This document shows, piece after piece, positions 39,178 to 47,719 of a DNA stretch of 64,000 nucleotides (within the stretch, counting starts at the first letter, position 1; each line of letters begins with the position of its first letter). Source of the DNA: Flavobacteriales bacterium (GTDB lineage Bacteria; Bacteroidota; Bacteroidia; Flavobacteriales_F; PHOS-HE28); the NCBI GenBank assembly GCA_016717305.1, contig JADKFY010000016.1, positions 62,001 through 126,000 of the forward strand. The letters run 5' to 3'. The notes beneath the pieces are model-generated. The model was not told the DNA's origin and did not search any database. It saw nothing but the letters and a program-made list of their open reading frames with translations. A program made the translations under genes and the position numbers.

Positions 39178-41039
39178 GGCTGCGCGATCGGTGGTTCGGG
39201 TTTCGCGGGGGCCTCAAGGACGTCACCACGTAATTTGCGGAAGCGATCCCGAGCCTCGGGAACGAAGATGGAACCGGTCTGTTCAAAGAGCAACCGTTCA
39301 TAGAAACTTTTTGCTTTCTCTGGGTCCTTCAACCGATCCTCATACAATTTACCGAGGTCCAGAAGGGCATTGTCCACAAGGATGTCCAGCGGATAGAGTT
39401 CGAGGAGTTTTTCCAAGTGCACTGCTGCATCCGTGTAGCGATGGCGGGCGTAAGCGATCTGGAAGCGTTCGTAGAGGATATCATCACCCAGACTGTGTGC
39501 AGGGAATTCAGCATCGAGCGAATCGAGCACCGCCAACGACCCATCATACTTATGCTGGAAGCGCAACAATTCCGCATGTGCGAAATAGCTCAAGGGTACG
39601 CTGTTGCTGTCGAGCCCCAAGTTGTCGGTTATGCGCAAGGAGAGTTCCATGGCATCGTTCGCGATGAGTTTACTGGTGCTCGCCTTCAACACTTCCAACT
39701 GCCCTTGGGCCCAAAGGAAATCACCGGAATAGAACGAGACCTTGGCATTGCGGAGCCGCGCCTCATGTCCCAACACATCGTATTTGTAGTCGAGGTCCAC
39801 TTGTGAATAGAGCAGGGATGCTTCCCATATATCGCCGTTGAGCAAATGGATATCGCCAAGGTCCAGTTTCAGTTGCGCTTTGGTCTTCGGGTCTATGGTG
39901 GGCATTGCGATCCCTGCATCGAGCAACTGCACCGCACCGGCCGCATCATTAAGGTAGTAGGCTTTCAGGTGCGCACGGTCGCGTAGCAGGTCCATGGTGC
40001 TTTGGCCAAGACCGAGTTCCGTAATGGTATGTCCGGCACGCGCATCCAAGTCCTCCAAGTCGGTGATCGCGGGTTCCGGCTGTTCGGTCAGTTCATCGTA
40101 GCGTGTGCGTACGGCACCGATCCGGGCTTGGATGTAATTGGCATCGTTACGGCCAAGGCTCAAGACATATTCGTAGCATTTGAATGCGGTCGCGTAATCC
40201 TTGTTCGCCAAGGCGATCTGCGCAAGGTCCATCAATCCGATGCCACCTTCATCGAACCGTTTGTCCATGGCCTTGCTTTGAACGAAGGCCGCGGTCATGT
40301 CCTTTTGCTGGATGTACATCCAGATCAGCATATTCGGAAAGACGGTGCGTTGTGGGTCCTTTTGGATCCGGCGTAACAATTCGGTCCGAAGCACTTCCGA
40401 GCGTGCATCGGCAATGGAAAAGTCCAGCGAGCGAGTTAAGGCATTCTGCACGGCTTGTATGTAGCCCTCGTTCACGGCGAGCAGGTCCATGTACGCACTG
40501 ATCATGCGCGGAACATCACCTTTGGCACCGTACAGTCCAGCTATTTCATAACTGAAGCTTTGGCCTTCGGGCATTGTTTTTCCGCCGCGCTCGTAAGCTT
40601 CCAATGCGCGGTCCACTTGATCGGCATTGATGAATGCATTGGCTACTTGGCGCACACTGGATTGATCGGCGCGCATCTGTTTGATGGCCTTATCGAATTC
40701 CTTGTTCGCCTTGTCCTCGTCATTTTGCAAGAGGTACAATTTGCCCATGTCGATGATAGGTCCCGGATCACCATTGGCGCGCCGCATCTGGTCCTTCACC
40801 AATTTCGTGGCCTTTTCGAAGTCCTTGATCGCCACATAGCTTTTGTACAATTGCTCGTAGTAGAAGGCTGTGGGCTGTTTGTTGTACAGCTTCTCGTAGT
40901 ACATGATGGCCTTCGGAAAGTCACCCTGCTGGAAGTATTGTGCAGCCAACTGCTCATCGGCCCCGGGTTGTGCGCGTAGCAAACCGGGAAGCAAGATCAG
41001 CGTCAACAGGAAAAGCAATGATCGTAACATGCCCATCAC
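39174..41039 (-). CDS. Exported TPR protein
   Basis: A 621-residue protein with a signal peptide (L-L-F-L-L-T-L-I-L-L-P-G-L-L-R-A-Q) and about fifteen TPR-like helix pairs through its whole length (for example Y-F-Q-Q-G-D-F-P-K-A-I-M-Y-Y near residue 33 and L-G-D-I-H-L-L-N-G-D-I near 395). It is likely periplasmic or outer-membrane associated and a protein-binding scaffold; the partner is unknown. The start may be the first ATG (41039) or the third (41030). It overlaps the lipoprotein gene upstream and DUF4286 downstream by ATGA. Confidence 0.82.
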   Translation of the reverse strand: MMGMLRSLLFLLTLILLPGLLRAQPGADEQLAAQYFQQGDFPKAIMYYEKLYNKQPTAFYYEQLYKSYVAIKDFEKATKLVKDQMRRANGDPGPIIDMGKLYLLQNDEDKANKEFDKAIKQMRADQSSVRQVANAFINADQVDRALEAYERGGKTMPEGQSFSYEIAGLYGAKGDVPRMISAYMDLLAVNEGYIQAVQNALTRSLDFSIADARSEVLRTELLRRIQKDPQRTVFPNMLIWMYIQQKDMTAAFVQSKAMDKRFDEGGIGLMDLAQIALANKDYATAFKCYEYVLSLGRNDANYIQARIGAVRTRYDELTEQPEPAITDLEDLDARAGHTITELGLGQSTMDLLRDRAHLKAYYLNDAAGAVQLLDAGIAMPTIDPKTKAQLKLDLGDIHLLNGDIWEASLLYSQVDLDYKYDVLGHEARLRNAKVSFYSGDFLWAQGQLEVLKASTSKLIANDAMELSLRITDNLGLDSNSVPLSYFAHAELLRFQHKYDGSLAVLDSLDAEFPAHSLGDDILYERFQIAYARHRYTDAAVHLEKLLELYPLDILVDNALLDLGKLYEDRLKDPEKAKSFYERLLFEQTGSIFVPEARDRFRKLRGDVLEAPAKPEPPIAQP

Positions 41040-41587
41040 GGCTGAAGAAGTTTGTCGCCATGACCAGACAGCAAACTGTCCACGACGGCTTGGTTCGCCA
41101 ACACGTTCTGGGTGGTGCGGTAGTTGGTGATCACTTGCTGTACCATTTCGGACAACTGCTCAGCGTTATTCCGCTCCAGCGTAATGGCATTCGCTGCATC
41201 CTCAACATCGAACGCAGATGCCAGAAGATCATTTCGCAGGTTCTTCAATCGCCTTGTTGCTTCGGCGGTGGTAGCATGGACTTGCTGGTGGTCCAGTGCC
41301 ATGTGTTCGGCCTGCTGAAGTTGCTTATAGTGCCCTGCGAGGGTCATGGCCGAAGAACGGTCGAGCGTATCGTCGAAGCGCTGCAGGAAGCGTGAACTGT
41401 CATGTTCAAGGATCATGGTTGCCTTGTAGTAGCGGTCCAGGTCCAATTCGTTCAAGGTAAGGTTGGCAGCTTCCATTGAGGTGATCAAACTGTCAACAAC
41501 AGCAATTTGTTCGGCATCAGGGACATTTCGGCACGCGGTTGCAGCGGATAATACCAAGATCGAAGCGAACGCTGTGCCACGGTTCAT
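41036..41587 (-). CDS. Small helical lipoprotein, unknown function
   Basis: A 183-residue protein. The signal peptide ends in a lipobox-like A-A-T-A-C (Cys19) followed by Arg-Asn, so it is probably lipid-anchored. The rest is almost all helical, with heptad-like Leu/Ala patterning from about 60 to 160, suggesting a coiled coil. No family recognised. It is coupled to serS upstream and the TPR gene downstream by 4-base overlaps, so it may act with the TPR protein. Confidence 0.65.
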   Translation of the reverse strand: MNRGTAFASILVLSAATACRNVPDAEQIAVVDSLITSMEAANLTLNELDLDRYYKATMILEHDSSRFLQRFDDTLDRSSAMTLAGHYKQLQQAEHMALDHQQVHATTAEATRRLKNLRNDLLASAFDVEDAANAITLERNNAEQLSEMVQQVITNYRTTQNVLANQAVVDSLLSGHGDKLLQP

Positions 41588-42857
41588 TTGGTGATCATGG
41601 CGAAACCCGTGTAGGGTTGCAAGGCTTTTGGAATGCGAATGCCTTCAGGTGTTTGGTTGTTCTCAAGCAAGGCAGCCACGATGCGGGCCAGCGCTAGGGC
41701 GCTTCCGTTCAATGTATGTGCGAGGTGGTTCTTCTTATCCGCACCCTTCACCCGCAATTTCAAACGGTTGCTTTGGAATGTCTCGAAGTTGCTGATCGAG
41801 CTCACTTCCAGCCAACGTCCTTGGGCAGCGGCATACACTTCCATGTCATAGGTCATGGCACTGCTGAATCCCATATCGCCACCGCAAAGCAATAGTTGGC
41901 GGTAAGGCAGTTCAAGATCGCGCAACAAACCCTTAACGTGCTCCACCATCTCTTCCAGCACGGCATAGCTGTTGGCAGGTTCTTCGATGCGTACGATCTC
42001 CACCTTGTCGAATTGGTGCACCCGGTTCAGCCCCGAACATGCGCGCCATAGCTGCCCGCCTCGCGACGAAAACAAGGCGTGTAGCCGACCATCTTAATGG
42101 GCAACTTGGAAGCTTCCACGATCTCATCACGATACAGATTGGTAATGGGCACCTCGGCCGTGGGGATCAAATAGAGCCCATCGACCGTGGCATGGTACAT
42201 CTGTCCTTCTTTGTCCGGCAATTGACCTGTAGCGAAAGCACTTTCGGCATTCACCATGTGCGGAGGAATGATCTCGCGATAACCCGCTGTGATGGCGCGG
42301 TCCAGAAAGAACGAGATCAACGCACGCTGCAACTTGGCCCCTTGTCCACTGTACACCGGAAACCCTGCACCGGTCACCTTCACGCCAAGGTCCATGTGGA
42401 GAAAGCCGTATTCCTCGCCGAGGTCCCAATGCGGTTTGGCATCGGGTCCCAGTTCCGGAATGGCACCTTCCTGCATCACGGTCACGTTCTCCTCCGGTGT
42501 TTTTCCGGGCGGCACCTTTTCGCTAGGGGCATTGGGGATGGTGCAGAGGTGGTCATGCAGCGCCCGTTCGGCATTCTCCAAGCTTTCCTTCAGCGTGGCC
42601 GCCGTGGCCTTGAGTTCTACGGTCTTGACCTTCGCTGTTTCCGCCTCGTCCTTTTTGCCGCTTTTCATCAGGTCGCCGATAGCGCGGCTCAACAGGTTCA
42701 TTTCAGCCAAGCGGGCATCCAGTTCACCTTGGGTAGTGCGGCGCAGTTCGTCGAGTTCAGTCGCGCGGTCCAACAGGACCTTTGCATCGATGTTCCGCAG
42801 AGCCAATCGTTTTTCGGCGGTTTCGCGGTTTTCGCGCAGGTAATTCAGTTCCAACAT
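41584..42857 (-). CDS. serS: Seryl-tRNA synthetase (one frameshift)
   Basis: SerRS charges tRNA-Ser. The N-terminal tRNA-binding coiled-coil arm covers about residues 20-105 (R-E-N-R-E-T-A-E-K-R-L, G-D-L-M-K-S-G-K-K-D-E-A). The class II catalytic core has motif 2 C-F-R-R-E-A-G-S-Y-G-A, then the other frame continues L-N-R-V-H-Q-F-D-K-V-E and motif 3 G-S-A-L-A-L-A-R. One base (a C, near 42,032) seems missing. Restoring it gives 424 residues, the normal length. As a single-copy essential gene it cannot be a true pseudogene unless another copy exists. A consensus -7 box lies 35 bases upstream. Confidence 0.93.
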
Positions 42858-42892
42858 TGCTCAAGATCGGTTGCCACACTTTTTGCGGAAGG

Positions 42893-42900
42893 CAAAGGTA
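42893..42900 (-). promoter_or_regulatory. -7 promoter box of the serS operon
   Basis: TACCTTTG followed by CC on the minus strand, 35 bases before the serS ATG, matches TAnnTTTG exactly. The -33 region has no clear TTG. Confidence 0.6.
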
Positions 42901-42941
42901 GCCAAAGGGTGAAGGGCGAAGAAGCCATCAAAGACAAAGAA

Positions 42942-42971
42942 AAGCCCCTCCACCAAAGGGTGAAAGGGCTT
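42942..42971 (-). terminator. rpmA terminator
   Basis: A 13-bp stem (two G-U pairs) closed by a CTTT loop, followed on the minus strand by a T-rich TTCTTTGTCTTTG run, 24 bases past the rpmA stop. A textbook intrinsic terminator for the rplU-rpmA transcript. Confidence 0.85.
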
Positions 42972-42995
42972 CAGGTGGTTGTGTTGGGAACGGGG

Positions 42996-43604
42996 TTACT
43001 TACCGCCGTCCAATTCGTCCTGCCACGCCTTCAGCTCGTCCCACTTACCAGCTGCAGCGAGTTCAGCTTGCTTGGGCCAAGTACCAGGGTTGTGCGAAGC
43101 GAAGTTCGGACCAGCTTCGGTCAGGATCTCTTGGAGACGCTCAACTGAAGTGGATGCGAGCTCAGCAAAGGAGTTGATACCGGATGCGTTGAAATGCTCA
43201 GCGATCTTGGGACCGATGCCTTCCACTTTCGTCAGGTCATCAGCCTCGGACTTGGCAGCAGCTTTTGGAGCAGCGGTCGTTGTGGGGCTAAGTACTTCCG
43301 ACTTGGGTGCTTTCTTTTTGGCCACCAGTGCAATTTGATCGGCAACGGCTTCAGCAGCGAGCACGCTTACCACACTACGGTGTCCGCGTTGGCGACGGAA
43401 GGTCACCACGCCATCTGCGGTAGCAAAGAGCGTATGGTCCACACCAATGCCCACGTTCTTGCCGGGGTGGTGCTTGGTGCCGCGTTGGCGCACGATGATG
43501 TTGCCTGCGATGGCAACTTGGCCACCGAACAGTTTAATGCCCAATCGTTTGCTGTGCGATTCGCGGCCGTTGTCGGTACTACCTGCGCCTTTCTTGTGTG
43601 CCAT
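42996..43604 (-). CDS. rpmA: Ribosomal protein L27 fused to a C-terminal HhH domain
   Basis: A 202-residue protein. Residues 1-86 are a full L27 (M-A-H-K-K-G-A-G-S-T-D-N-G-R, R-Q-R-G-T, G-x-N-V-G-I-G-x-D-H-T-L-F-A). A linker rich in Ala/Lys/Thr (about 95-120) leads to a helix-hairpin-helix domain (about 122-202) with L-T-K-V-E-G-I-G-P-K-I-A-E-H-F and a C-terminal W-D-E-L-K-A-W-Q-D-E-L. Normal L27 has about 85-90 residues and sits near the peptidyl-transferase centre. In many Bacteroidota this HhH tail is carried by L21 instead, so its attachment to L27 is unusual. No indel is needed to explain the fusion. Confidence 0.93.
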   Translation of the reverse strand: MAHKKGAGSTDNGRESHSKRLGIKLFGGQVAIAGNIIVRQRGTKHHPGKNVGIGVDHTLFATADGVVTFRRQRGHRSVVSVLAAEAVADQIALVAKKKAPKSEVLSPTTTAAPKAAAKSEADDLTKVEGIGPKIAEHFNASGINSFAELASTSVERLQEILTEAGPNFASHNPGTWPKQAELAAAGKWDELKAWQDELDGGK

Positions 43605-43619
43605 TTCGTGTGATGTGTC

Positions 43620-43640
43620 ATTCCGGGTTTGACCCGGAAT
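43620..43640. repeat. REP-like palindrome (TTCCGGG family), second copy
   Basis: ATTCCGGGT and ACCCGGAAT form a perfect 9-bp stem with loop TTG, placed between the rplU stop and the rpmA start. Same core as the palindrome at 1328-1355. Confidence 0.7.
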
Positions 43641-43655
43641 CTCGTGGATGCTGAA

Positions 43656-44171
43656 TTACTTCTTGTCGTCTTTTTTCGGTGCTGCCTTCTTTGCAGGAGC
43701 AGCTTTCTTGGCGGCGGCCTTTTTTGGTGCAGCCTTCTTGGCGGCAACCTTTTTCGGTGCTGCTTCCTTAACAGGTGCTGCGCTCTTTTTCACAGGCTGA
43801 GCCACTTTCATGGCCATTACCTTGGGAGCACTGCTCTTGCTGGCGTCGAATTTCTCGCCTTTGCCCAGGATCGCTTCGATCCATAGCTCGGTAAGCTGTT
43901 GGCGGTGACCATTCAGCTTTTGGTAACCCTTACGGCGCTTCTTCTTGAAAACGAGCACCTTGTCACCTTTGCTGTGGGAGAGAACTTTCGCAGCGATCCG
44001 AAATCCGTCCAAGCTGGGTGTTCCCACGTTGATGGTCTTGCCATCGCTAACTAGAAGGACGTTGGCGAGTTCCACGGTCTTGCCTTCTTCGGCTTCCAAA
44101 CGGTGGACTTTAAGCTTCTGGGCCTTGGTCACTTTGAACTGCTGGCCTGCGATGTCTACTATAGCGTACAT
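43656..44171 (-). CDS. rplU: Ribosomal protein L21 with a long Lys/Ala/Pro tail
   Basis: A 171-residue protein. Residues 1-104 are L21 (M-Y-A-I-V-D-I-A-G-Q-Q-F-K-V, K-K-R-R-K-G-Y-Q-K-L-N-G-H-R-Q). After about residue 115 it has a low-complexity tail of A-A-P-K-K-type units, similar to histone H1-like or MSP-type tails and able to bind rRNA. The HhH domain commonly found at the end of Bacteroidota L21 is missing and appears on L27 instead. An AGGAG-like ribosome site is 6 bases before the ATG, and a full promoter lies 24 bases upstream. Confidence 0.93.
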   Translation of the reverse strand: MYAIVDIAGQQFKVTKAQKLKVHRLEAEEGKTVELANVLLVSDGKTINVGTPSLDGFRIAAKVLSHSKGDKVLVFKKKRRKGYQKLNGHRQQLTELWIEAILGKGEKFDASKSSAPKVMAMKVAQPVKKSAAPVKEAAPKKVAAKKAAPKKAAAKKAAPAKKAAPKKDDKK

Positions 44172-44194
44172 GGGATCTCCTCGGAAATGGGCTG

Positions 44195-44224
44195 CAAATG
44201 TAGTCGATCAGGTTGATCTGACAA
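44195..44224 (-). promoter_or_regulatory. Promoter of rplU-rpmA
   Basis: TTG (44222-44224), exactly 19 bases, then TACATTTG (44195-44202) followed by CAGCCC. A perfect match to the Bacteroidota TTG-N19-TAnnTTTG rule, 24 bases before the L21 ATG. Confidence 0.8.
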
Positions 44225-44330
44225 GTGGGGGTGGAAAAGAAGGATTTGTAAGGCTATGGGTCGTATGAAGTTCGCTCCACTGCATTCAACAAGCGCAAGC
44301 GGTCAATCACAAACGACTAACTACTCTCCC

Positions 44331-45590
44331 CTAAAGCTTAAAAGCCTTCTTAACAACGGCCAAGGCGTTAAGGTCTTCCCACGGGAAAAGCTTCACTTTC
44401 ACTTTTTTGGTCTTTCCGGCGCTGGTGAATGTTTTCTCCACCACTTTGCTTTCGCGGCCCATGTGTCCGTAGCTGGCTGTCTCACTGTAGATCGGTGTGC
44501 GAAGCTTGAAGCGCTTCTCAATGAAGTAAGGCTTCATGTTGAATTCCGGCAAAGCGGCGATGGTGTCCGCTATCGCTCCGTCGTTCATCTTCACTTTGCT
44601 GGTACCGTAAGTGTTCACGTAGAACCCAACTGGTTCTGCCACGCCGATGGCGTACGCTACTTGCACCAGAACTTCATCACACACACCGGCTGCCACCAAG
44701 TGCTTGGCAACGTGACGGGCAGCGTAGGCTGCGCTACGATCCACTTTGCTCGGGTCCTTTCCGCTGAAGGCTCCACCACCATGGGCTCCTTTTCCACCGT
44801 AGGTATCTACTATGATCTTGCGACCTGTGAGGCCGGTATCGCCGTGCGGACCACCGATCACGAACTTGCCTGTCGGATTGATATGGTAGGCGATGTCCTT
44901 ACCGAAGAGGGCCTGTACACGCTTGGGCAATTGTTTCATCACCCGAGGAACGAGGATCTCGATGATGTCCTTCTTGATCTTCGCTAGCATCACCGGCTCC
45001 TTGTCGAAGTCGTCATGTTGTGTGCTCACCACGATGGCATCGATGCGCATCGGCTTGCCGTTATCAGCGTATTCGATCGTCACCTGGCTCTTTGCATCGG
45101 GGCGCAGGTAAGGCATCTTGCTGTTCTTCTCACGACGGATGGCTGCGAGTTCGCGCAGCAGCATGTGGCTCAACTCCAACGGCAGCGGCATGTAGTTGTC
45201 GGTGTCGCGGCAAGCGTAGCCGAACATCATGCCTTGGTCACCGGCACCTTGCTCCTCGGGATCCTTGCGTTCAACGCCTTGATTGATGTCCGGGCTCTGC
45301 TCGTGTATCGCGCTGAAGATCCCGCAGCTGTTCGCCTCGAACATGTACTCGCTCTTCGTGTAGCCGATCTTGCGGATCACCTCGCGGGCGATCTCCTGCA
45401 CATCCAAGTATGCTTTGCTTTTCACTTCGCCGGCCAGCACAACTTGCCCGGTGGTCACCAACGTTTCGCAAGCAACTTTGCTCGTGGGGTCGAAGGCAAG
45501 GAAGTTATCGATCAAGGCATCGCTGATCTGATCGGCGACCTTATCGGGGTGGCCTTCGCTAACGGATTCGGAGGTGAAGAGGTAAGGCAT
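44331..45590 (-). CDS. metK: S-adenosylmethionine synthetase
   Basis: The protein has 419 residues from the ATG at 45590 (M-P-Y-L-F-T-S-E-S-V-S-E-G-H-P-D-K). The longer frame to 45620 is excluded because the promoter-like box falls at 45610-45617. Motifs are G-H-P-D-K-V-A-D-Q (ATP/metal), G-A-G-D-Q-G-M-M-F-G-Y-A and G-G-G-A-F-S-G-K-D-P-S-K-V-D-R-S. It makes SAM from methionine and ATP and works as a tetramer. Length is normal for the long Bacteroidota form. The 5' leader looks too short for a SAM riboswitch. Confidence 0.96.
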   Translation of the reverse strand: MPYLFTSESVSEGHPDKVADQISDALIDNFLAFDPTSKVACETLVTTGQVVLAGEVKSKAYLDVQEIAREVIRKIGYTKSEYMFEANSCGIFSAIHEQSPDINQGVERKDPEEQGAGDQGMMFGYACRDTDNYMPLPLELSHMLLRELAAIRREKNSKMPYLRPDAKSQVTIEYADNGKPMRIDAIVVSTQHDDFDKEPVMLAKIKKDIIEILVPRVMKQLPKRVQALFGKDIAYHINPTGKFVIGGPHGDTGLTGRKIIVDTYGGKGAHGGGAFSGKDPSKVDRSAAYAARHVAKHLVAAGVCDEVLVQVAYAIGVAEPVGFYVNTYGTSKVKMNDGAIADTIAALPEFNMKPYFIEKRFKLRTPIYSETASYGHMGRESKVVEKTFTSAGKTKKVKVKLFPWEDLNALAVVKKAFKL

Positions 45591-45609
45591 GTTTTCTTTT
45601 TGAAGGCTG

Positions 45610-45640
45610 CAAAGGAACAAGTTTGAACGGGATGCGACAA
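45610..45640 (-). promoter_or_regulatory. Possible promoter of metK
   Basis: TTG (45638-45640), 20 bases, then TTCCTTTG (45610-45617) followed by CAGCC, 20 bases before the ATG. One mismatch in the -7 box. Confidence 0.4.
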
Positions 45641-45695
45641 GTAAGAATTTTCAGGCCTCGTAAAGGCGTATTGTCCAATTCTCCAATTTGCAAGT

Positions 45696-46604
45696 TCACC
45701 GCTTCGTCAACTCCTTGAAGACCTCCTCCAAGCCGCGTTCGCTCTTCTGCATGCCCAGCACCTGAAGGCCGTTCTCCACGGCGAATTGGAACACCACGGG
45801 ACGAATATCGATCGCGGCATCGTGGGCCAGTATCCAAGTTGTGTCGGTCTTGCGTTTGGCCATTTGCACACCGCTGATGTTGGTGAGCAAATTTGCGTTC
45901 ACGGGCTTATCAAATTCCACTTCCACGGCTTCGCGTTGTTGGGTGCCACTCCGGAGCGTGCTTGCCTTTTCATCCGCGACAACCTTTCCCTGGTCAATAA
46001 TGATCACACGGTCGCAGATGGCCTCCACCTCCTGCATGATGTGGGTGCTCAGCATCACGGTGCGTTCCCGGCCGATCTGTTTGATCAATGCCCGGATGTC
46101 CACCAATTGGTTCGGGTCCAAACCACTCGTCGGTTCGTCAAGGATCAGCACTTGCGGGTCGTGGATCATGGCCTGCGCCAACCCGACACGTTGACGATAC
46201 CCCTTGCTCAGCGCGCCGATCCGTTTCTTCTGCTCAGGTCCCAAACCCACTTGGTCGATCATTTTCTTCACCCGTTGTGAACGGTCCTTCAACCCATGCA
46301 ACCCTGCTGTGAAATCGAGGTATTCCCGAACGTATAGATCCAGATAAAGCGGATTGTGTTCCGGCAGATAACCCACCATGCGCCGCACCGCCAGACTGTC
46401 CTTTTGGATATCGGAACCGCACACGCTGGCCGTACCGCTTGTCGGTGGCAGGAAGCAGGTGAGGATCTTCATCATCGTGCTCTTGCCCGCGCCATTGGGC
46501 CCGAGAAAGCCCACGATCTCGCTGCCACCAACCTTGAATGAGACATCGTCCAACGCCTTTTGTGTACTATAGACCTTGGTGATGTTGTTGACTTCGATGG
46601 ACAT
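45696..46604 (-). CDS. gldA: Gliding motility-type ABC transporter ATPase GldA
   Basis: The protein has 302 residues from the ATG at 46604; the open frame extends to 47114 but that part overlaps rsgA and has no family match. It is an ABC ATPase with Walker A G-P-N-G-A-G-K-S-T, signature L-S-K-G-Y-R-Q-R-V-G, Walker B L-I-L-D-E-P-T-S-G-L-D and H-loop L-S-T-H-I-M. The phrases V-G-Y-L-P-E-H-N-P-L-Y-L-D-L-Y-V-R-E-Y-L and S-E-R-G-L-E-E-V-F-K-E-L are typical of GldA, which works with membrane subunits GldF/GldG. Neither is within the window. GldA-like ATPases also occur in non-gliding Bacteroidota. Confidence 0.87.
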   Translation of the reverse strand: MSIEVNNITKVYSTQKALDDVSFKVGGSEIVGFLGPNGAGKSTMMKILTCFLPPTSGTASVCGSDIQKDSLAVRRMVGYLPEHNPLYLDLYVREYLDFTAGLHGLKDRSQRVKKMIDQVGLGPEQKKRIGALSKGYRQRVGLAQAMIHDPQVLILDEPTSGLDPNQLVDIRALIKQIGRERTVMLSTHIMQEVEAICDRVIIIDQGKVVADEKASTLRSGTQQREAVEVEFDKPVNANLLTNISGVQMAKRKTDTTWILAHDAAIDIRPVVFQFAVENGLQVLGMQKSERGLEEVFKELTKR

Positions 46605-46691
46605 GGTGCGAAGGTAGAATGCGGAACGAAGAGAGGAGCGGAAACCAAGGAACGGTTGTTGTCCTATAACCGAGGATCTATTCCGTTGCCC

Positions 46692-46699
46692 CACCTTTG
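46692..46699 (+). promoter_or_regulatory. Possible -7 box before rsgA
   Basis: CACCTTTG followed by CAC, 4 bases before the chosen ATG at 46704, differs from TAnnTTTG at one base. It would give an almost leaderless transcript. Confidence 0.35.
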
Positions 46700-46703
46700 C
46701 ACG

Positions 46704-47705
46704 ATGCCTACAGGCCTCATCATGCGATCCACCGGCAGCCGCTACTTGGTGCGCGGCAGCGATGGCGTATTGCACCAATGTGTTGCGAAAGGCAATTTGC
46801 GGATCAAGGACTGGGGCAGTACCAATCCTGTATCGGTGGGTGACAACGTCGAATTCCTTCCGCAGGAAAGCGAAGAGAAGTTGGGTGCCATCCTGGAGCT
46901 GAACGAACGCAAGAACTATTTGGTCCGGCGCAGTGTGAACCTCTCGCACCACAAGCATGTGATCGCTGCCAACTTGGACCAAGCGATGTTGTTGGTAACG
47001 GTTTCCAGACCACGGACCTCCTACGGTTTCATTGATCGGTTCCTCGTTACTGCCGAGGCCTACGAAGTACCCGTGGTGATCGTGTTGAACAAGATCGACG
47101 AGCTGAACGGGCAAAGCACCGAGCTGATGCTTGAACTCGTTGACACGTATCAGGAAGCGGGCTACACTGTATTAATGACCGCCGCCTTGAAGGGCAAGGG
47201 CATAAAAGCGGTGAAGAACATCTTGCTCGGCAAAGTGACCTTGCTGGCGGGTCATAGTGGCGTTGGTAAGAGCACCTTGATCAATGCCATAGATCCGGAA
47301 CTGGATCTCTTCACTTTGGAGATCAGTGAGAGCAGCGAGAAGGGGCAGCACACCACCACGAATGCGGAGATGTACGAGTTGGATGTGGAGGCTTGGGGAT
47401 CGGCTCCGTCGGGGACGCAGGAAGTGAAGGAGGGTAAGCCGCCGCCGACCTTCCTGATCGACACCCCGGGCATAAAAGGATTCGGATTGGTGGACCTGCG
47501 CAAAGAGGATATCGGTGATCAATTCCCTGAAATGTTCGCGGTGAAGGGAGATTGCCGCTTCAACGATTGCATGCACAAGGAAGAACCCGGCTGTGCCGTT
47601 CGGAAGGCCTTGGAACGTGGGGATATCGCCGAAAGTCGATACAAAAGCTACATTGACATGCTCGAAGGCATTGATGAGGAAAGCCCGTACAGACTTGACC
47701 AATGA
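46704..47705 (+). CDS. rsgA: Ribosome small subunit GTPase RsgA
   Basis: The protein has 333 residues from the ATG at 46704 (the frame opens at 46560, but that part overlaps gldA). It has an N-terminal OB fold, a circularly permuted GTPase domain with N-K-I-D (G4) before G-H-S-G-V-G-K-S-T (G1) and D-T-P-G-I-K-G-F-G (G3), and a C-terminal zinc finger G-D-C-R-F-N-D-C-M-H-K-E-E-P-G-C. RsgA checks late 30S subunit maturation. ATGA overlap with the following phosphatase frame suggests coupling. Divergent from gldA. Confidence 0.95.
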   Translation: MPTGLIMRSTGSRYLVRGSDGVLHQCVAKGNLRIKDWGSTNPVSVGDNVEFLPQESEEKLGAILELNERKNYLVRRSVNLSHHKHVIAANLDQAMLLVTVSRPRTSYGFIDRFLVTAEAYEVPVVIVLNKIDELNGQSTELMLELVDTYQEAGYTVLMTAALKGKGIKAVKNILLGKVTLLAGHSGVGKSTLINAIDPELDLFTLEISESSEKGQHTTTNAEMYELDVEAWGSAPSGTQEVKEGKPPPTFLIDTPGIKGFGLVDLRKEDIGDQFPEMFAVKGDCRFNDCMHKEEPGCAVRKALERGDIAESRYKSYIDMLEGIDEESPYRLDQ

Positions 47706-47719
47706 CATTTCAGGGACAC

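Noticed and set aside
43660..43800. Short repeats suggesting a minisatellite
   Set aside because: They encode the Ala/Lys/Pro tail of L21 in frame; a coding low-complexity region explains them.
45591..45660. SAM riboswitch before metK
   Set aside because: The space between the likely promoter and the ATG is about 20 bases, too short for any SAM riboswitch, and no pseudoknot-like pairing was seen.
46605..47114. Extension of gldA to an upstream start
   Set aside because: The extra 170 residues overlap rsgA antisense and match no family; the ABC domain begins at the ATG at 46604.
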